A stretch of DNA of 41,530 nucleotides from Zavarzinia sp. (GCA_025869435.1 JAOZVS010000134.1:1-41530); one strand, 5' to 3'. Positions 8,856 through 18,754 are shown, counted from the stretch's first letter. Notes: generated by a model not told the origin, from the sequence alone. Made by a program: numbers and translations.

Positions 8856-10013
8856 ATGACCCCCGCGCATCTTCCCGCCGTCGTCATCAACGACACCACG
8901 CTGCGTGACGGCGAACAGGCCCCCGGCGTCGCCTTCACCCTCGAGGAAAAGCTGGCCATCGCCCGCGCCCTCGACGAGGCCGGGGTCGACGAGATCGAGG
9001 CCGGCACCCCCGCCATGGGCAGCGCCGAGATCGACTCGATCGCCGCCGTCGCGGAATGCCTGACCCATGCCGAGGCCATCGCCTGGTGCCGCATGACCGA
9101 GGCGGATGTCGACGCGGCGCTGCGCACCGGCCTGTCGCGCGTGAACCTGTCGGTTCCGCTGTCGGACCTTCAGATCAGGGCCAAATATCACAGCGACCGG
9201 GCCGACGTGCTGCGCCGGATCGACCGGGTGATCCGCTATGCCCGCGATCTCGGGCTCGAGGTCGCCATGGGCGGGGAAGACGCCAGCCGCGCCGACCTCG
9301 GCTTCGTCTGCACGGCGATGCAGGTCGCGGAAGTGGCGGGCGCCCATCGCTTCCGCTTCGCCGACACGCTGGGCATTCTCGATCCTTTCGCGACCTATGC
9401 GATCACCCGGCGCCTGTGCGCCGAAAGCGATCTGGAGATCGAATTCCACGGTCATGACGACCTGGGCCTTGCCACCGCCAACACGCTGGCGGCAGTGCAG
9501 GGCGGCGCCAATCACGCCTCGGTCTGCGTGCTTGGCCTCGGCGAGCGGGCGGGCAATGCCGCGCTGGAAGAAGTGGTCGCCGCCCTGGCCCAGACGCAAG
9601 GGCGGCGCACCGGCGTCGACCTCGCGCGGTTGCAGGGTCTGGCCGACATCGTCGCCGCCGCCTCGTGCCGGCCGATCCCGACCGCGAAATCCATCGTCGG
9701 CGCCGGCGTCTTCACCCATGAATCCGGCATTCATGTCCATGGCCTGCTGCAGGATCCGGCGACCTATGAAGCCCTGTCGCCCAGCCGTTTCGGCCGGCGG
9801 CGGGAAATCGTCCTCGGCAAGCATTCTGGCCTGTCGGCCGTCTTCGCCGCGCTGTCGGGCCTTGGCCTTGCCGCCGATGAATGCCGGGCCCGCGCCGTCC
9901 TCGCCGAAGTCCGGGAAAAGGCCAGCCGGACCAAGCGCACCGTGGGCAATAGCGACCTTCTCGAAATCTATGCCCATTGCGCCCGCCCGGGCACCCTGAT
10001 GGGGGCGGAGTGA
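8856..10013 (+). CDS. nifV: Homocitrate synthase NifV
   Basis: NifV (385 aa) condenses acetyl-CoA with 2-oxoglutarate to (R)-homocitrate, the organic ligand of FeMo-co. The DRE-TIM aldolase motif is seen as [16 protein letters not shown] near the N-terminus, and the metal-binding histidines as [25 protein letters not shown] in the C-terminal part is also typical. The placement between nifS and cysE-nifW supports NifV rather than a leucine- or lysine-pathway enzyme. Its stop codon overlaps the next start by one base (TGATG). Confidence 0.95.
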   Translation: MTPAHLPAVVINDTTLRDGEQAPGVAFTLEEKLAIARALDEAGVDEIEAGTPAMGSAEIDSIAAVAECLTHAEAIAWCRMTEADVDAALRTGLSRVNLSVPLSDLQIRAKYHSDRADVLRRIDRVIRYARDLGLEVAMGGEDASRADLGFVCTAMQVAEVAGAHRFRFADTLGILDPFATYAITRRLCAESDLEIEFHGHDDLGLATANTLAAVQGGANHASVCVLGLGERAGNAALEEVVAALAQTQGRRTGVDLARLQGLADIVAAASCRPIPTAKSIVGAGVFTHESGIHVHGLLQDPATYEALSPSRFGRRREIVLGKHSGLSAVFAALSGLGLAADECRARAVLAEVREKASRTKRTVGNSDLLEIYAHCARPGTLMGAE

Positions 10014-10744
10014 TGGTGGACATCACCGCCATCCCCGACACGATGCAACCGCGCGCGCCCGGCATCATCGCCAGCTGGCGGCAGGATGTCGCCTGCGTGA
10101 AGGCGCGCGATCCGGCCGCCCGCTTCGGTCTCGAAATCCTCTGCACCTACCCGGGTGTCCACGCGGTGATGATCCATAGGGTGTCCCACCGCCTGTGGCG
10201 GGCGGGTGTGCGCTTTCCGGCCCGGCTGCTGTCGTGGTTCGGCCGCCTCGTGACCAATGTCGACATTCACCCGGGCGCGAGCATCGGTCAGCGCCTGTTC
10301 ATCGACCATGGCGCCGGCGTCGTCATCGGCGAGACCGCGGTGATCGGCGACGATGTCACGCTGTATCACGGCGTGACCCTCGGTGGCACCAGCTGGTCGC
10401 CCGGCCGGCGCCACCCGACGCTGGAGGACGGCGTCCTAGTCGGCGCCGGGGCCAAGATCCTGTCGCCCATCACCGTGGGCCGGGGCGCCCGGGTCGGCGC
10501 CAATGCCGTCGTGATGGAAGATGTCCCGCCGGGCATGACCGTCGTCGGCATTCCCGGCCGCATCGTCCGTCCCGAGGGCGAGCGCCGCCGCATCGACGGC
10601 CGCATCGATCTCGAACATCACCTGATGCCCGATCCGGTGGGGGAAGCGATTTCCGCCCTGATCGATCGCATCGATTTCCTTGAAACCCGCCTTGCCCATT
10701 ACCAGACCCGCGACCGCCAGCCCACGCCGGAGGATGTGCCATGA
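10013..10744 (+). CDS. cysE: Serine O-acetyltransferase (nif-associated CysE/NifP)
   Basis: This 243-aa left-handed beta-helix acetyltransferase makes O-acetylserine for cysteine synthesis, supplying sulfur to the NifS/NifU pathway. The hexapeptide repeats run from about residue 80 ([19 protein letters not shown], with the catalytic DH pair) through [20 protein letters not shown]. The start at 10013 overlaps the nifV stop and the stop overlaps the nifW start (ATGA), so it is tightly coupled. Azospirillum has cysE1 in the same position and Azotobacter nifP is the functional equivalent. The C-terminal tail after residue 190 is longer than in minimal versions. Confidence 0.92.
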   Translation: MVDITAIPDTMQPRAPGIIASWRQDVACVKARDPAARFGLEILCTYPGVHAVMIHRVSHRLWRAGVRFPARLLSWFGRLVTNVDIHPGASIGQRLFIDHGAGVVIGETAVIGDDVTLYHGVTLGGTSWSPGRRHPTLEDGVLVGAGAKILSPITVGRGARVGANAVVMEDVPPGMTVVGIPGRIVRPEGERRRIDGRIDLEHHLMPDPVGEAISALIDRIDFLETRLAHYQTRDRQPTPEDVP

Positions 10745-11067
10745 GCCTGATCGATACGCTGAAGCAGATGTCGGCCGCCGAGGATTTCTTCGATTTCCTC
10801 GGGGTCGACCATGATCCCGCCGTGCTCAATGTCGCCCGGCTGCACATCCTGCGTCGCATGGGCGAATACCTGCGGCGGGACGATCTCGGCGGCCTGTCGG
10901 ACGACGATTTGTTCCTGCGCGCCAAGGCCGATCTCGAGAAGGCCTACGGCGATTTCACCGCCTCCTCGCCCCTCGACCAGCGGGTGTTCAAGGTCCTGAA
11001 GGACGCGGTACGTCCCAGGAAGCGGAACCTTGTCCCGCTGTCGTCCCTCGCGTTGCGAAAGGCCTGA
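10741..11067 (+). CDS. nifW: Nitrogenase stabilizing/protective protein NifW
   Basis: NifW (108 aa) associates with the MoFe protein and is implicated in its oxygen protection or late maturation. Family features are [11 protein letters not shown]-type residues near position 12 (here [14 protein letters not shown]), the central [11 protein letters not shown] and the C-terminal FKVLKDAV. The ATG overlaps the cysE stop. No terminator is visible between nifW and fixA, so some read-through into fixABCX is possible, but fixA has its own promoter. Confidence 0.94.
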   Translation: MSLIDTLKQMSAAEDFFDFLGVDHDPAVLNVARLHILRRMGEYLRRDDLGGLSDDDLFLRAKADLEKAYGDFTASSPLDQRVFKVLKDAVRPRKRNLVPLSSLALRKA

Positions 11068-11070
11068 GGT

Positions 11071-11086
11071 TGTCGGGAAGCCGACA
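11071..11086 (+). promoter_or_regulatory. NifA upstream activator site before fixA
   Basis: TGT, ten bases (CGGGAAGCCG), ACA: an exact TGT-N10-ACA match, again extended to TGTC...GACA. It starts 4 bases after the nifW stop codon and 59 bases upstream of the sigma-54 element. Confidence 0.9.
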
Positions 11087-11100
11087 TCGCTGTCGGTCGG

Positions 11101-11113
11101 CAACCCATTGATT
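11101..11113 (-). promoter_or_regulatory. IHF site before fixA
   Basis: CAACCCATTGATT is a full match to the reverse of the IHF consensus (YAA-N4-TTGATW). It lies between the NifA site and the -24/-12 promoter, the usual place for IHF-assisted looping. Confidence 0.7.
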
Positions 11114-11129
11114 TCGCTGCATTTTTGTC

Positions 11130-11145
11130 TGGCACGAGTTTTGCG
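11130..11145 (+). promoter_or_regulatory. Sigma-54 promoter for fixABCX
   Basis: TGGCACGAGTTTTGCG is a near-perfect -24/-12 promoter (TGGCACG-N4-TTGC). The fixA start codon is 41 bases downstream behind AGGAGGAG. It explains NifA-dependent expression of fixABCX and probably of the tightly linked mod genes. Confidence 0.92.
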
Positions 11146-11186
11146 AAACACCCTATGCGGCATAAGGCCGGCAGCAGGAGGAGCGG

Positions 11187-12041
11187 ATGCATACCGTCGT
11201 TTGTATCAAGCAGGTGCCCGACAGCGCGCAGATCCGCGTCCATCCCGTGCACAACACGATCATGCGCCAGGGCGTGCCGACCATCATCAACCCCTATGAC
11301 CTCTTCGCCCTCGAAGCCGCGCTGGCCCTGCGCGACAAATTGGGCGGTTCGGTCACGGTGCTGTGCATGGGCCCGCCCATGGCGGAAGATTCGCTGCGGA
11401 AGGCCCTGACCTTCGGGGCCGACCGGGCGGTGCTGCTGACCGATCGCTATTTCGCGGGTTCCGACACGCTGGCGACCAGTTTCGCCCTGTCGTCGGCCAT
11501 CGCCAGGATCGGCGAGACCTTCGGCCCCGTGGATATCGTCTTCACCGGCAAGCAGACGATCGATGGCGATACGGCCCAGGTCGGCCCCGGCATCGCCAAG
11601 CGCCTCGACCTCAATCAGCTCACCTATGTCTCGCGCATCACCGATCTCGACACGGAAACGCGCCAGATCACGGTGGAGCGCCGGGCCGAGGGCGGCGTTC
11701 AGGTGCTGAAGACCGCCCTGCCCGTGCTCGTCACCATGCTGGAAGGCACCAACGAGATCCGCCGCGGCTCCCTCGCCGACGCGCTGCGCGCCGCGCGGGC
11801 CGAGGTCACCATCTGGAACGCCGCCGATGCCGGCATCACCGAATTGCTGAAATGCGGCCTGCGCGGCTCGCCCACGGTCGTGAAGAAGGTTTTCGCCCCG
11901 ACTGCCCGGGCCGACAAGGCCGCCCTGATCGAGACCGATGGCAAGAATGGCGCCCAGATCGCCGATGCCCTGATCGCCGCGATCCTGGATCGCAACCCCG
12001 CCCTGGACGCCGATCTGCGGCGCCTGTCGGCCGGCTTCTGA
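11187..12041 (+). CDS. fixA: Electron-transfer flavoprotein beta-type subunit FixA
   Basis: FixA (284 aa) is the EtfB-like subunit of the FixABCX complex. That complex bifurcates NADH electrons to quinone and to ferredoxin or flavodoxin that feeds nitrogenase. The start [18 protein letters not shown] and the nucleotide-binding [19 protein letters not shown] are diagnostic. A ribosome binding site AGGAGGAG lies just before the ATG. fixB follows 13 bases later. Expression is set by the NifA/IHF/sigma-54 region immediately upstream. Confidence 0.96.
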   Translation: MHTVVCIKQVPDSAQIRVHPVHNTIMRQGVPTIINPYDLFALEAALALRDKLGGSVTVLCMGPPMAEDSLRKALTFGADRAVLLTDRYFAGSDTLATSFALSSAIARIGETFGPVDIVFTGKQTIDGDTAQVGPGIAKRLDLNQLTYVSRITDLDTETRQITVERRAEGGVQVLKTALPVLVTMLEGTNEIRRGSLADALRAARAEVTIWNAADAGITELLKCGLRGSPTVVKKVFAPTARADKAALIETDGKNGAQIADALIAAILDRNPALDADLRRLSAGF

Positions 12042-12054
12042 GGAGGATGGAAGG

Positions 12055-13155
12055 ATGAGCGACGCCCCCCGCCAAACCCCGGCCCCTGCCGCCAGCCGCG
12101 CCGGCATGAAGAAGGAGCTGCCGGAACGCTTCAGGTCCTACAAGCATGTCTGGGTGTTCATCGAATATGAACACGGCCATATCCACCCGGTCTCGCTCGA
12201 ATTGCTGGGCGAGGGGCGGAAGCTGGCGGACAAGCTGCAGGTCGACCTGGCCGGCGTGCTGATCGGCGGCGATGCCGCCGAACTGGCCGAGGCCGCGCAG
12301 GTCTGTTTCGAGCACGGCGCCGATATCGCCTATCGCGTCGCCGATCCGGTGCTGACCCATTACCGGAACGAGCCCTATACCAAGGCGCTGACCGACCTCG
12401 TCAATACCTACCAGCCGGAGATCGTGCTTCTGGGCGCGACCACGCTGGGCCGGGATCTGGCGGGTTCCGTCGCCACCACCCTGCTGACCGGCCTGACCGC
12501 CGACTGCACGGAACTGGCGATCGACGACGAACGCTCGCTGGCGGCGACCCGGCCGACCTTCGGCGGCTCCCTGCTGTGCACCATCCACACGCTGAACTTC
12601 CGGCCGCAGATGGCGACCATTCGGCCCCGGGTGATGGCCATGCCCCTCGCATCTCCCGGCCGAACGGGACGGATCGTCGACCATGCGCTGGACATGACCG
12701 AGATCGACATCATCACCAAGGTGCTGCAGTTCATCCCCGACCGCGACACCCAGAAGGCCCAGCTCGCCTATGCCGATGTCGTCGTCGCCGGCGGACTCGG
12801 CCTGAAGTCGGCGGAGAATTTCCAGCTGGTGAAGGATCTCGCCGCCGTGCTCGGCGCCGAATACGGCGGCTCCCGCCCGCTCGTCCAGAAGGGCTGGATC
12901 ACGGCCGATCGCCAGATCGGCCAGACCGGCAAGACCATCAGGCCCAAGCTCTATATCGCCGCCGGCATCTCGGGCGCGATCCAGCACCGGGTCGGGGTCG
13001 AAGGCGCCGACATGATTGTTGCCATCAATACGGATGCGAAGGCGCCGATCTTTGATTTCGCTCAAATCGGGATCGTCGCCAATGCCGTCGAATTGCTGCC
13101 TGTGCTCACGGCCGCATTCCGTCGGCGCCTGTCCGTCCACCGTCTGGCAAGCTGA
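12055..13155 (+). CDS. fixB: Electron-transfer flavoprotein alpha-type subunit FixB
   Basis: FixB (366 aa) is the EtfA-like partner of FixA. The N-terminal half has [20 protein letters not shown] and [19 protein letters not shown]. The C-terminal FAD-binding part has [10 protein letters not shown], then [20 protein letters not shown] (about residues 290-310) and [19 protein letters not shown], all typical of ETF-alpha. The length fits the Fix subfamily. It sits 13 bases after fixA and 12 before fixC. Confidence 0.96.
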   Translation: MSDAPRQTPAPAASRAGMKKELPERFRSYKHVWVFIEYEHGHIHPVSLELLGEGRKLADKLQVDLAGVLIGGDAAELAEAAQVCFEHGADIAYRVADPVLTHYRNEPYTKALTDLVNTYQPEIVLLGATTLGRDLAGSVATTLLTGLTADCTELAIDDERSLAATRPTFGGSLLCTIHTLNFRPQMATIRPRVMAMPLASPGRTGRIVDHALDMTEIDIITKVLQFIPDRDTQKAQLAYADVVVAGGLGLKSAENFQLVKDLAAVLGAEYGGSRPLVQKGWITADRQIGQTGKTIRPKLYIAAGISGAIQHRVGVEGADMIVAINTDAKAPIFDFAQIGIVANAVELLPVLTAAFRRRLSVHRLAS

Positions 13156-13167
13156 GGGAGGTCGATC

Positions 13168-14475
13168 ATGAGCGAAGAGAGATTCGACGCCATCGTGGTC
13201 GGGGCCGGGCCTTCGGGCAATGCCGCCGCCTATACGATGGCCAGGGCGGGACTGAAGGTCCTGCAGCTGGAACGGGGCGAATACCCCGGCTCGAAGAATG
13301 TTCAGGGCGCCATTCTCTATGCCGACGCGCTGGAAAAGGTGATCCCCGATTTCCGCGAGGATGCACCGCTGGAGCGCCATGTCATCGAGCAGCGCCTGTG
13401 GATGCTGGACGAGACGTCATACGTCGGGATGCACTACCGGTCGGAAGACTTCAACGAAGAGAGGCCGAACCGCTACACCATCATCCGCGCCCAGTTCGAC
13501 AAATGGTTCAGCCGCCGCGTGCGCGACGCCGGGGCGACTGTCCTGTGCGAGACGACGGTGACCGACCTCGTCCGCGACATCAAGGGCAAGGTCATCGGCG
13601 TTCGCACCGACCGCGGCGGCGGCCTGATCTACGCCGATGTCGTCGTCCTGGCGGAAGGGGTGAACGGCCTCGTCGGCAATCGCGCCGGCCTTCGTCCCGA
13701 ACTGAAGCCCGAGGCGGTCGCCCTCGCGGTCAAGGAAATGCACTTCCTGCCGCAGGAGGTGATCGAACAACGCTTCAACCTGAAGGGTGATGAAGGCGTC
13801 GTGATCGAGGTGATGGGCACCGTCACCAACGGCATGACCGGCACCGCCTTCATCTACACCAACAAGGAAAGCCTGTCGGTCGGCATCGGCTGCATGGTCT
13901 CGGACTTCGCCAACAACGAGACGACGCCCTATGCCCTGCTGGAAGCCTTCAAGAACCATCCGAGCGTGAAGCCATTGCTCGAAGGTTCCGAGGTCAAGGA
14001 ATATGCCGCCCATCTGATCCCCGAGGGTGGCTATCGCCACATCCCGGAAATTCATGGCGACGGCTGGCTGATCGTCGGCGACGCCGGGCATTTCGTGAAC
14101 GCGGTGCACCGGGAAGGTTCCAACCTGGCGATGACCACCGGGCGCGTCGCGGCCGAGACCATCATCCGCCTGCGCCAGTTGCGTTCCGACTTCTCGAAGG
14201 CCGATCTCGCGCTTTACCGCAAGACGCTGGACGACAGCTTCGTGATGAAGGACCTGAAGAAATACAAGGACATCCCGAATTTCCTGCATGGCAACGCGGC
14301 CAATGTCTTTGGCACCTACCCGCGCCTGATCAACGAGGCGGCGCAGCGCTGGTTCCGGGTCGACGGCGTGGCGAAACGCGAGAAGGAGAGGCAGATCGTC
14401 GCCTCCTTCCGCAAGGGCCGGGGCCTGCGCGGCCTCATCGGTGACGCATTCAAACTGGCGAGGGCCTGGCGATGA
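13168..14475 (+). CDS. fixC: FixC flavoprotein (ETF:quinone oxidoreductase-like)
   Basis: FixC (435 aa) carries the FAD that passes electrons to quinone in the FixABCX bifurcating complex. The N-terminal dinucleotide-binding motif is [19 protein letters not shown], and the second FAD motif is [20 protein letters not shown] (about residues 305-325). The length matches the family. The stop overlaps the fixX ATG (ATGA), so the two should be translationally coupled. Confidence 0.96.
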   Translation: MSEERFDAIVVGAGPSGNAAAYTMARAGLKVLQLERGEYPGSKNVQGAILYADALEKVIPDFREDAPLERHVIEQRLWMLDETSYVGMHYRSEDFNEERPNRYTIIRAQFDKWFSRRVRDAGATVLCETTVTDLVRDIKGKVIGVRTDRGGGLIYADVVVLAEGVNGLVGNRAGLRPELKPEAVALAVKEMHFLPQEVIEQRFNLKGDEGVVIEVMGTVTNGMTGTAFIYTNKESLSVGIGCMVSDFANNETTPYALLEAFKNHPSVKPLLEGSEVKEYAAHLIPEGGYRHIPEIHGDGWLIVGDAGHFVNAVHREGSNLAMTTGRVAAETIIRLRQLRSDFSKADLALYRKTLDDSFVMKDLKKYKDIPNFLHGNAANVFGTYPRLINEAAQRWFRVDGVAKREKERQIVASFRKGRGLRGLIGDAFKLARAWR

Positions 14476-14762
14476 CGACGGTTGTGAAGGTCGAGGAAAA
14501 GCTCTACGTCAACCGCTACCTGGTCGATGCCGGGCGGCCCCATATCAAGGTCCGCCCGCACGAGACCCCCTCGGCGGCGCTGGTCGCCCTGACCCATGTC
14601 TGTCCCGCCGGTTGTTACAGCACCAACGACCGGGGCCAGGTCGAGGTAACCCCGGACGGCTGCATGGAATGCGGCACCTGCCGCGTCCTGACGGCCGATG
14701 GCGGCGAGATCGAATGGAACTATCCCCGGGGGGGCTATGGCGTTCTGTTCAAGTTCGGCTGA
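14472..14762 (+). CDS. fixX: Ferredoxin-like protein FixX
   Basis: FixX (96 aa) is the ferredoxin-like subunit that carries the 4Fe-4S clusters of the Fix complex next to FixC. The C-terminal half has HVCPAGCYS and [12 protein letters not shown], and the protein ends in [15 protein letters not shown], a FixX hallmark. The ATG overlaps the fixC stop. The next gene, modD, starts two bases after the stop, so fix and mod genes probably share a transcript. Confidence 0.96.
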   Translation: MTTVVKVEEKLYVNRYLVDAGRPHIKVRPHETPSAALVALTHVCPAGCYSTNDRGQVEVTPDGCMECGTCRVLTADGGEIEWNYPRGGYGVLFKFG

Positions 14763-14764
14763 CC

Positions 14765-15637
14765 ATGCATATCGCCGACGCCGAGCTTGACCGCCTGATC
14801 GCCGAAGACCTCCCCTTCGGCGACCTGACGACCGATGCCCTCGGCCTCGGCCCCTGCCCTGCGTCCATCACCTTCGCGGCGCGCAGCCCCCTCGTCGCCT
14901 GCTGCACCGAGGAGGCGGCCCGCCTGCTGACCCGGCTTGGCGCCGTGATCGAGGGGCCCGTCCTGCCCGGCGGCACGATGGCGCCCCCCGGCACGGCGCT
15001 GCTGGCGGCGAGCGGCCCGGCAGCGGGCATTTTCGCCGCCTGGAAGATCGCCCAGAACCTGATCGAATGGGCCTCGGGCATCGCCACCGCGACGCGCGAA
15101 CTGGTCGATGCGGCGCGCGCCGTCGCCCCCGGCATCCAGATCGCCTGCACCCGCAAGACCGTGCCCCTGACGCGGGCCTTCTCGGCGAAAGCCGTGAAGG
15201 CCGGCGGCGGCATCCTGCACCGGACCGGCCTCTCTGAAACCGTGCTGGTCTTTCCCGAGCACCGCGCCCTGCTGGGCGACGAGGCGCCGGCGGCGCTTCT
15301 TGCCCGCCTGCGGCGTTCGGCACCAGAGAGGACACTGGTCATCGAGGTCACATCGGTGGACGATGCGCTTGCGGTCGCGAACGCGGCCGATGTCATCCAG
15401 TTGGAAAAATTCAGCCCGGCCGAGGTCGCTCGCGTCGTCGCCGGGGTGGACAAGCGGGCCGACAGACGCCCGGTGATCGCCGCCGCGGGCGGTATCGGAC
15501 CTGGAAACGCCGCCGCCTATGCCGCGTCGGGGGCCGACGTTCTTGTGACGTCCTTCCCCTATACGGCCCGCCCGGCCGAGGTGCAGGTGCGCATCTCGCC
15601 CGCTCGCCCATTGTCAGACAGGGGATCACCATCATGA
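14765..15637 (+). CDS. modD: ModD, quinolinate phosphoribosyltransferase-like protein of molybdate loci
   Basis: This 290-aa paralogue of NadC is of the ModD type found with molybdate transport genes. Visible features are AEDLPFGDLTTDAL near the N-terminus, IACTRKTVPLTRAFSAKAV (substrate-phosphate residues) and AAAGGIGPGNAAAYAASGAD near the C-terminus. Its real reaction is not established; the family keeps the phosphoribosyltransferase fold. The alternative, true NadC, is less likely because no nadA or nadB is nearby and the neighbours are mop and modABC. The start is 2 bases after fixX, and the stop overlaps the next start (ATGA). Confidence 0.88.
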   Translation: MHIADAELDRLIAEDLPFGDLTTDALGLGPCPASITFAARSPLVACCTEEAARLLTRLGAVIEGPVLPGGTMAPPGTALLAASGPAAGIFAAWKIAQNLIEWASGIATATRELVDAARAVAPGIQIACTRKTVPLTRAFSAKAVKAGGGILHRTGLSETVLVFPEHRALLGDEAPAALLARLRRSAPERTLVIEVTSVDDALAVANAADVIQLEKFSPAEVARVVAGVDKRADRRPVIAAAGGIGPGNAAAYAASGADVLVTSFPYTARPAEVQVRISPARPLSDRGSPS

Positions 15638-16059
15638 AGACCAGCGCACGCAACCAGTTCCCGGGCATCGTCGAATCCGTAACCCTTGGCCCCGTCAATG
15701 CCGAAGTGGTGCTGAAGGTGGCGGATGGCGTCACCATCGCCGCCATCATCACGCGGCGCAGCGCCGATGATCTCGGCCTCGCCGCGGGCGTTCCCGCCAC
15801 CGCCCTGATCAAGGCGAGCTTCGTCATCCTTGCCAAGGATGGCGAGATCGGCCGGACCTCGGCCCGCAACACGCTGAAGGGCACCATCGTTCGCCGGATC
15901 GACGGCGTGGTTTCGACCGAATATGGTCTCGACATCGGCGGCGGGCTGACGCTGACCGGCGTCGTCACCAAGGGCAGCGCCGAGGGGCTGGTGCTCGATG
16001 TCGGCGACAAGGCGATCGCCCTCGTGAAGGCGCCGCACATCATCATCGCCGTCGCCTGA
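15634..16059 (+). CDS. mop: Molybdopterin-binding-type molbindin with two Mop/TOBE domains
   Basis: This 141-aa protein consists of two tandem Mop (TOBE) domains. The first is residues 4-68 (SARNQFPGIVESVTLGPVNA) and the second residues 74-141 (SARNTLKGTIVRRIDGVVS). Each repeat begins with SARN and ends with a small hydrophobic strand near K(A)xxVI. Di-Mop proteins bind molybdate oligomerically and act as cytoplasmic Mo buffers. Overlap with modD and position before modABC fit a role in molybdenum homeostasis for nitrogenase. Confidence 0.93.
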   Translation: MKTSARNQFPGIVESVTLGPVNAEVVLKVADGVTIAAIITRRSADDLGLAAGVPATALIKASFVILAKDGEIGRTSARNTLKGTIVRRIDGVVSTEYGLDIGGGLTLTGVVTKGSAEGLVLDVGDKAIALVKAPHIIIAVA

Positions 16060-16141
16060 ACGAGACGGCGCGGGGGCCTCGCCACCGCGCCGCCGGTTTG
16101 CCAGACTGTTCCGACAACACCCGATACCGGAAAGGTGTCCC

Positions 16142-16939
16142 ATGCTGTTCTCGCGTCGCAATCTCCTCGCCCTCGTCGCCAGCTTCGCCCTGGCGGCCCC
16201 TCTGGTGCCGGCCCGGGCCGAAGAAGCGCCGGTGCTCGTCTTCGCCGCCGCCTCGCTGAAGGAATCGCTGACCGGTATCGCCACCGCCTTCGAGAAGGAG
16301 ACGGGCCAGAAGGTGCGGATTTCCTTCGCCGCCTCCGGCCCCCTCGCCAGGCAGATCGAGGCCGGCGCCCCGGCCGATCTGTTCGTTTCCGCCGACCTCA
16401 AGTGGATGACCTATGTCTCCGACAAGGGCCTGACGGTGAAGGCAACGGAAAAGCCGCTGCTGGGCAATACGCTCGTTCTGGTCGCGCCCGCCGATTCCGA
16501 CAAGGTGCCGGTCACCCTCGCCCCCGGTTTCGATCTCGCCGGCCTCCTGGGTGACGGTCACCTCGCCATCGGGGAAATGACCACGGTGCCCGCCGGCACT
16601 TACGGCAAGGCCGCGCTCGAGAAGCTGGGCCTGTTCGAGGGCGTGAAAGACAATCTCGCCCAGGCGGAAAGCGTGCGCGCGGCCCTGACCCTGGTCGCCC
16701 GGGGCGAGGCCCCGCTCGGCATCGTCTATGCGACTGATGCGGTCGCGGACCCCAAGGTGAAGGTTCTCGCCACCTTCCCCGAGGGCAGCTATCCCGCCAT
16801 CGTCTATCCGGTCGCGATCCTCAAGGGCTCGATCAACCCGGCGGCGACCCGGTTCCTGGCCTACCTGCAGTCGGCACCGGCGGCGGCGACCTTCACCAGT
16901 GCCGGCTTTACCGTGATGCAGGCCCCCGGCACCAACTGA
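16142..16939 (+). CDS. modA: Molybdate-binding periplasmic protein ModA
   Basis: ModA (265 aa) is the periplasmic molybdate/tungstate receptor. A signal peptide with an arginine pair (MLFSRRNLLALVASFALAA) ends near ARA at residue 28. The oxyanion-binding segments VFAAASLKESL and FAASGPLARQIEAGAPADLF carry the conserved serines. The ribosome binding site is GGAAAGG. modB follows after 7 bases. The 82-base gap upstream (16060-16141) has no clear promoter; a ModE-type operator was not recognised. Confidence 0.96.
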   Translation: MLFSRRNLLALVASFALAAPLVPARAEEAPVLVFAAASLKESLTGIATAFEKETGQKVRISFAASGPLARQIEAGAPADLFVSADLKWMTYVSDKGLTVKATEKPLLGNTLVLVAPADSDKVPVTLAPGFDLAGLLGDGHLAIGEMTTVPAGTYGKAALEKLGLFEGVKDNLAQAESVRAALTLVARGEAPLGIVYATDAVADPKVKVLATFPEGSYPAIVYPVAILKGSINPAATRFLAYLQSAPAAATFTSAGFTVMQAPGTN

Positions 16940-16946
16940 GGCGCCG

Positions 16947-17636
16947 GTGCTGGACCTCACCCCGGAAGAACTCACCGCCATCGGCCTCTCGCTCAAGGTG
17001 GCCTTCTGGGCGGTGGCGGTCAGCCTGCCGTTCGGCATTCTGACCGCCTATGTCCTGTCGCGGGGGCGGTTTCCGGGGATCGCGATCCTCGATGCCCTCG
17101 TCTATCTGCCGCTGACCCTGCCGCCGGTGGTCACGGGCTTCATCCTGCTGGTCCTGTTCGGCCGGCGGGGGCCGATCGGCGGCTTCCTGGCCGAGCATTT
17201 CGGCATCGTCTTCGCCTTTCGCTGGACCGGCGCCGCCCTCGCCGGCGCCATCATGGGCTTTCCCCTGCTGGTGCGGGCCATCCGCCTGTCGCTCGATGGC
17301 ATCGACCGCCGGCTGGAGGCGGCGGCCGGCACGCTCGGCGCCTCCCCGGTCTGGGTGTTCCTGACCGTGACCCTGCCCATGGTGCTGCCCGGCGTGCTGG
17401 CCGGGGTGATCATGGCTTTCGCGAGGGCCATGGGCGAATTCGGCGCCACCATCACCTTCGTCTCGAACATCCCGGGCGAGACCCAGACCCTGCCCACCGC
17501 GATCTATACCCTGACCCAGGTGCCCGGGGGCGATGCCGCCGCCTTCCGCCTCGTCGGCATATCCGTCGCCATATCCATGGGGGCGCTGATCGCCTCGGAA
17601 TATCTGGCCCGCCGCCTGGGCCGGAGGGTGGAATGA
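16947..17636 (+). CDS. modB: Molybdate ABC transporter permease ModB
   Basis: ModB (229 aa) is the membrane permease of the molybdate importer, with about five transmembrane segments. The coupling (EAA-like) motif is RLEAAAGTLGASPVWVFLTV, followed by the ModB hallmark ARAMGEFGATITFVSNIPGE. Translation begins with GTG at 16947, 7 bases after modA; no ATG is available at the family N-terminus (LDLTPEELTAIGLSLKVAF). The stop overlaps the modC ATG. Confidence 0.96.
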   Translation: MLDLTPEELTAIGLSLKVAFWAVAVSLPFGILTAYVLSRGRFPGIAILDALVYLPLTLPPVVTGFILLVLFGRRGPIGGFLAEHFGIVFAFRWTGAALAGAIMGFPLLVRAIRLSLDGIDRRLEAAAGTLGASPVWVFLTVTLPMVLPGVLAGVIMAFARAMGEFGATITFVSNIPGETQTLPTAIYTLTQVPGGDAAAFRLVGISVAISMGALIASEYLARRLGRRVE

Positions 17637-18703
17637 GCCTGTCCGTCGCGATCGAGCACCGGGCCGGCGGCTTTCGCCTCGCCGCCAGCTTCACCACGAA
17701 GGGCCGGGTGACCAGCCTGTTCGGTCCCTCCGGCTCGGGCAAGACCACGGTGATCGACGTGATCGCCGGCCTGACCCGGCCCCTGAAGGGACGGGTGGCG
17801 ATCGGCGATCTCGTCCTGCTCGACACCGACAAGGGCATCTGCCTGCCGCCCTGGCGGCGGCGCATCGGCTATGTCTTTCAGGAAGGGCGGCTGTTCCCGC
17901 ACCTGAGCGTGCGACAGAACCTGCTGTACGGCCGCTTCTTCGCGCCGAAGGGCGAGGATCTGGCGGATTTCGCCGCCGTCGTCGAGATGCTGGGCATCGG
18001 TCACCTGCTGAAGCGGCGGCCCCGCCTGCTGTCGGGCGGGGAGAAGCAGCGGGTGGCGATCGGCCGCGCGCTGCTGGCCAACCCCCGCCTGCTGCTGATG
18101 GACGAACCCCTGTCCGCCCTCGACGAGGCAAGGCGGCAGGAAATCCTGCCCTTCCTCGCCCGGATCAGGGACGAGGCGAAGGTGCCCATCGTCCATGTCA
18201 GCCACGATCTTTCCGAGGTGATCGCCCTCGCCGACCATCTCGTCGTCCTCGACGGCGGGCGGGTCGCGGCCGAGGGGCCGCTGGCGGCGGTGATGGCGCG
18301 GCCCGATGTCGCCGCCCTCGCCCATCGCCAGGACGCGGGCGCGGTGATCGAATTGACCGTCGCCCGCCATGACGCCGCCGCCGGCATCACCCTGCTGGAA
18401 GGCGCCATCGGCCAGGTGGCCGCGCCCCTCCGCCCCCTGCCCATCGGCGCCCGCTGCCGCATCTGGCTTCATGCCCGCGATGTGATTCTCGCCCGGGAAG
18501 CGCCCGTTGGCCTCAGCGCCCGCAACATCCTGCCGGTCACCGTCAGGGGCCTCGTCCCCCATGTCGACGGCAGCGAGGACATTCTTCTCGACTGCCGGGG
18601 TCAGGCGCTTTTCGCCCGGGTCACCCCCGCCGCCGTCGCCGATCTCGGCCTCGCGCCGGGCCAGGCGATCTTCGCCATCATCAAGAGCGTCGCCCTGGCC
18701 TGA
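17633..18703 (+). CDS. modC: Molybdate ABC transporter ATP-binding protein ModC
   Basis: ModC (356 aa) energises molybdate import. Walker A is GPSGSGKTTVID, the signature LSGGEKQRVAIGRAL, Walker B LLLMDEPLSALD and the switch histidine lies in VSHDLSEV. The C-terminal regulatory Mop domain starts about residue 290 (LSARNILPVTVRGLV). It is the only ABC ATPase in the window. A weak hairpin lies just after the gene, at 18729-18747. Confidence 0.96.
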   Translation: MSLSVAIEHRAGGFRLAASFTTKGRVTSLFGPSGSGKTTVIDVIAGLTRPLKGRVAIGDLVLLDTDKGICLPPWRRRIGYVFQEGRLFPHLSVRQNLLYGRFFAPKGEDLADFAAVVEMLGIGHLLKRRPRLLSGGEKQRVAIGRALLANPRLLLMDEPLSALDEARRQEILPFLARIRDEAKVPIVHVSHDLSEVIALADHLVVLDGGRVAAEGPLAAVMARPDVAALAHRQDAGAVIELTVARHDAAAGITLLEGAIGQVAAPLRPLPIGARCRIWLHARDVILAREAPVGLSARNILPVTVRGLVPHVDGSEDILLDCRGQALFARVTPAAVADLGLAPGQAIFAIIKSVALA

Positions 18704-18728
18704 AGCCGGCGCATCGCGACCGGCCACC

Positions 18729-18749
18729 GAAAGCACTGGCTGCTTTCTT
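18729..18749 (+). terminator. Weak hairpin after modC
   Basis: GAAAGCA (18729-18735) and TGCTTTC (18741-18747) form a 7-bp stem with loop CTGGC, followed only by TT. It is a possible but weak terminator at the end of the fix-mod unit. Confidence 0.4.
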
Positions 18750-18754
18750 CAGAA

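Noticed and set aside
14765-15637. Quinolinate phosphoribosyltransferase NadC of NAD synthesis
   Set aside because: The fold is the same, but the tight linkage to mop and modABC and absence of nadA or nadB favour ModD.
17633-18703. ModC as the missing ATPase of the solute-binding/permease locus at 21228-24923
   Set aside because: ModC has its own Mop domain, is translationally coupled to modB and is in a separate transcription unit.
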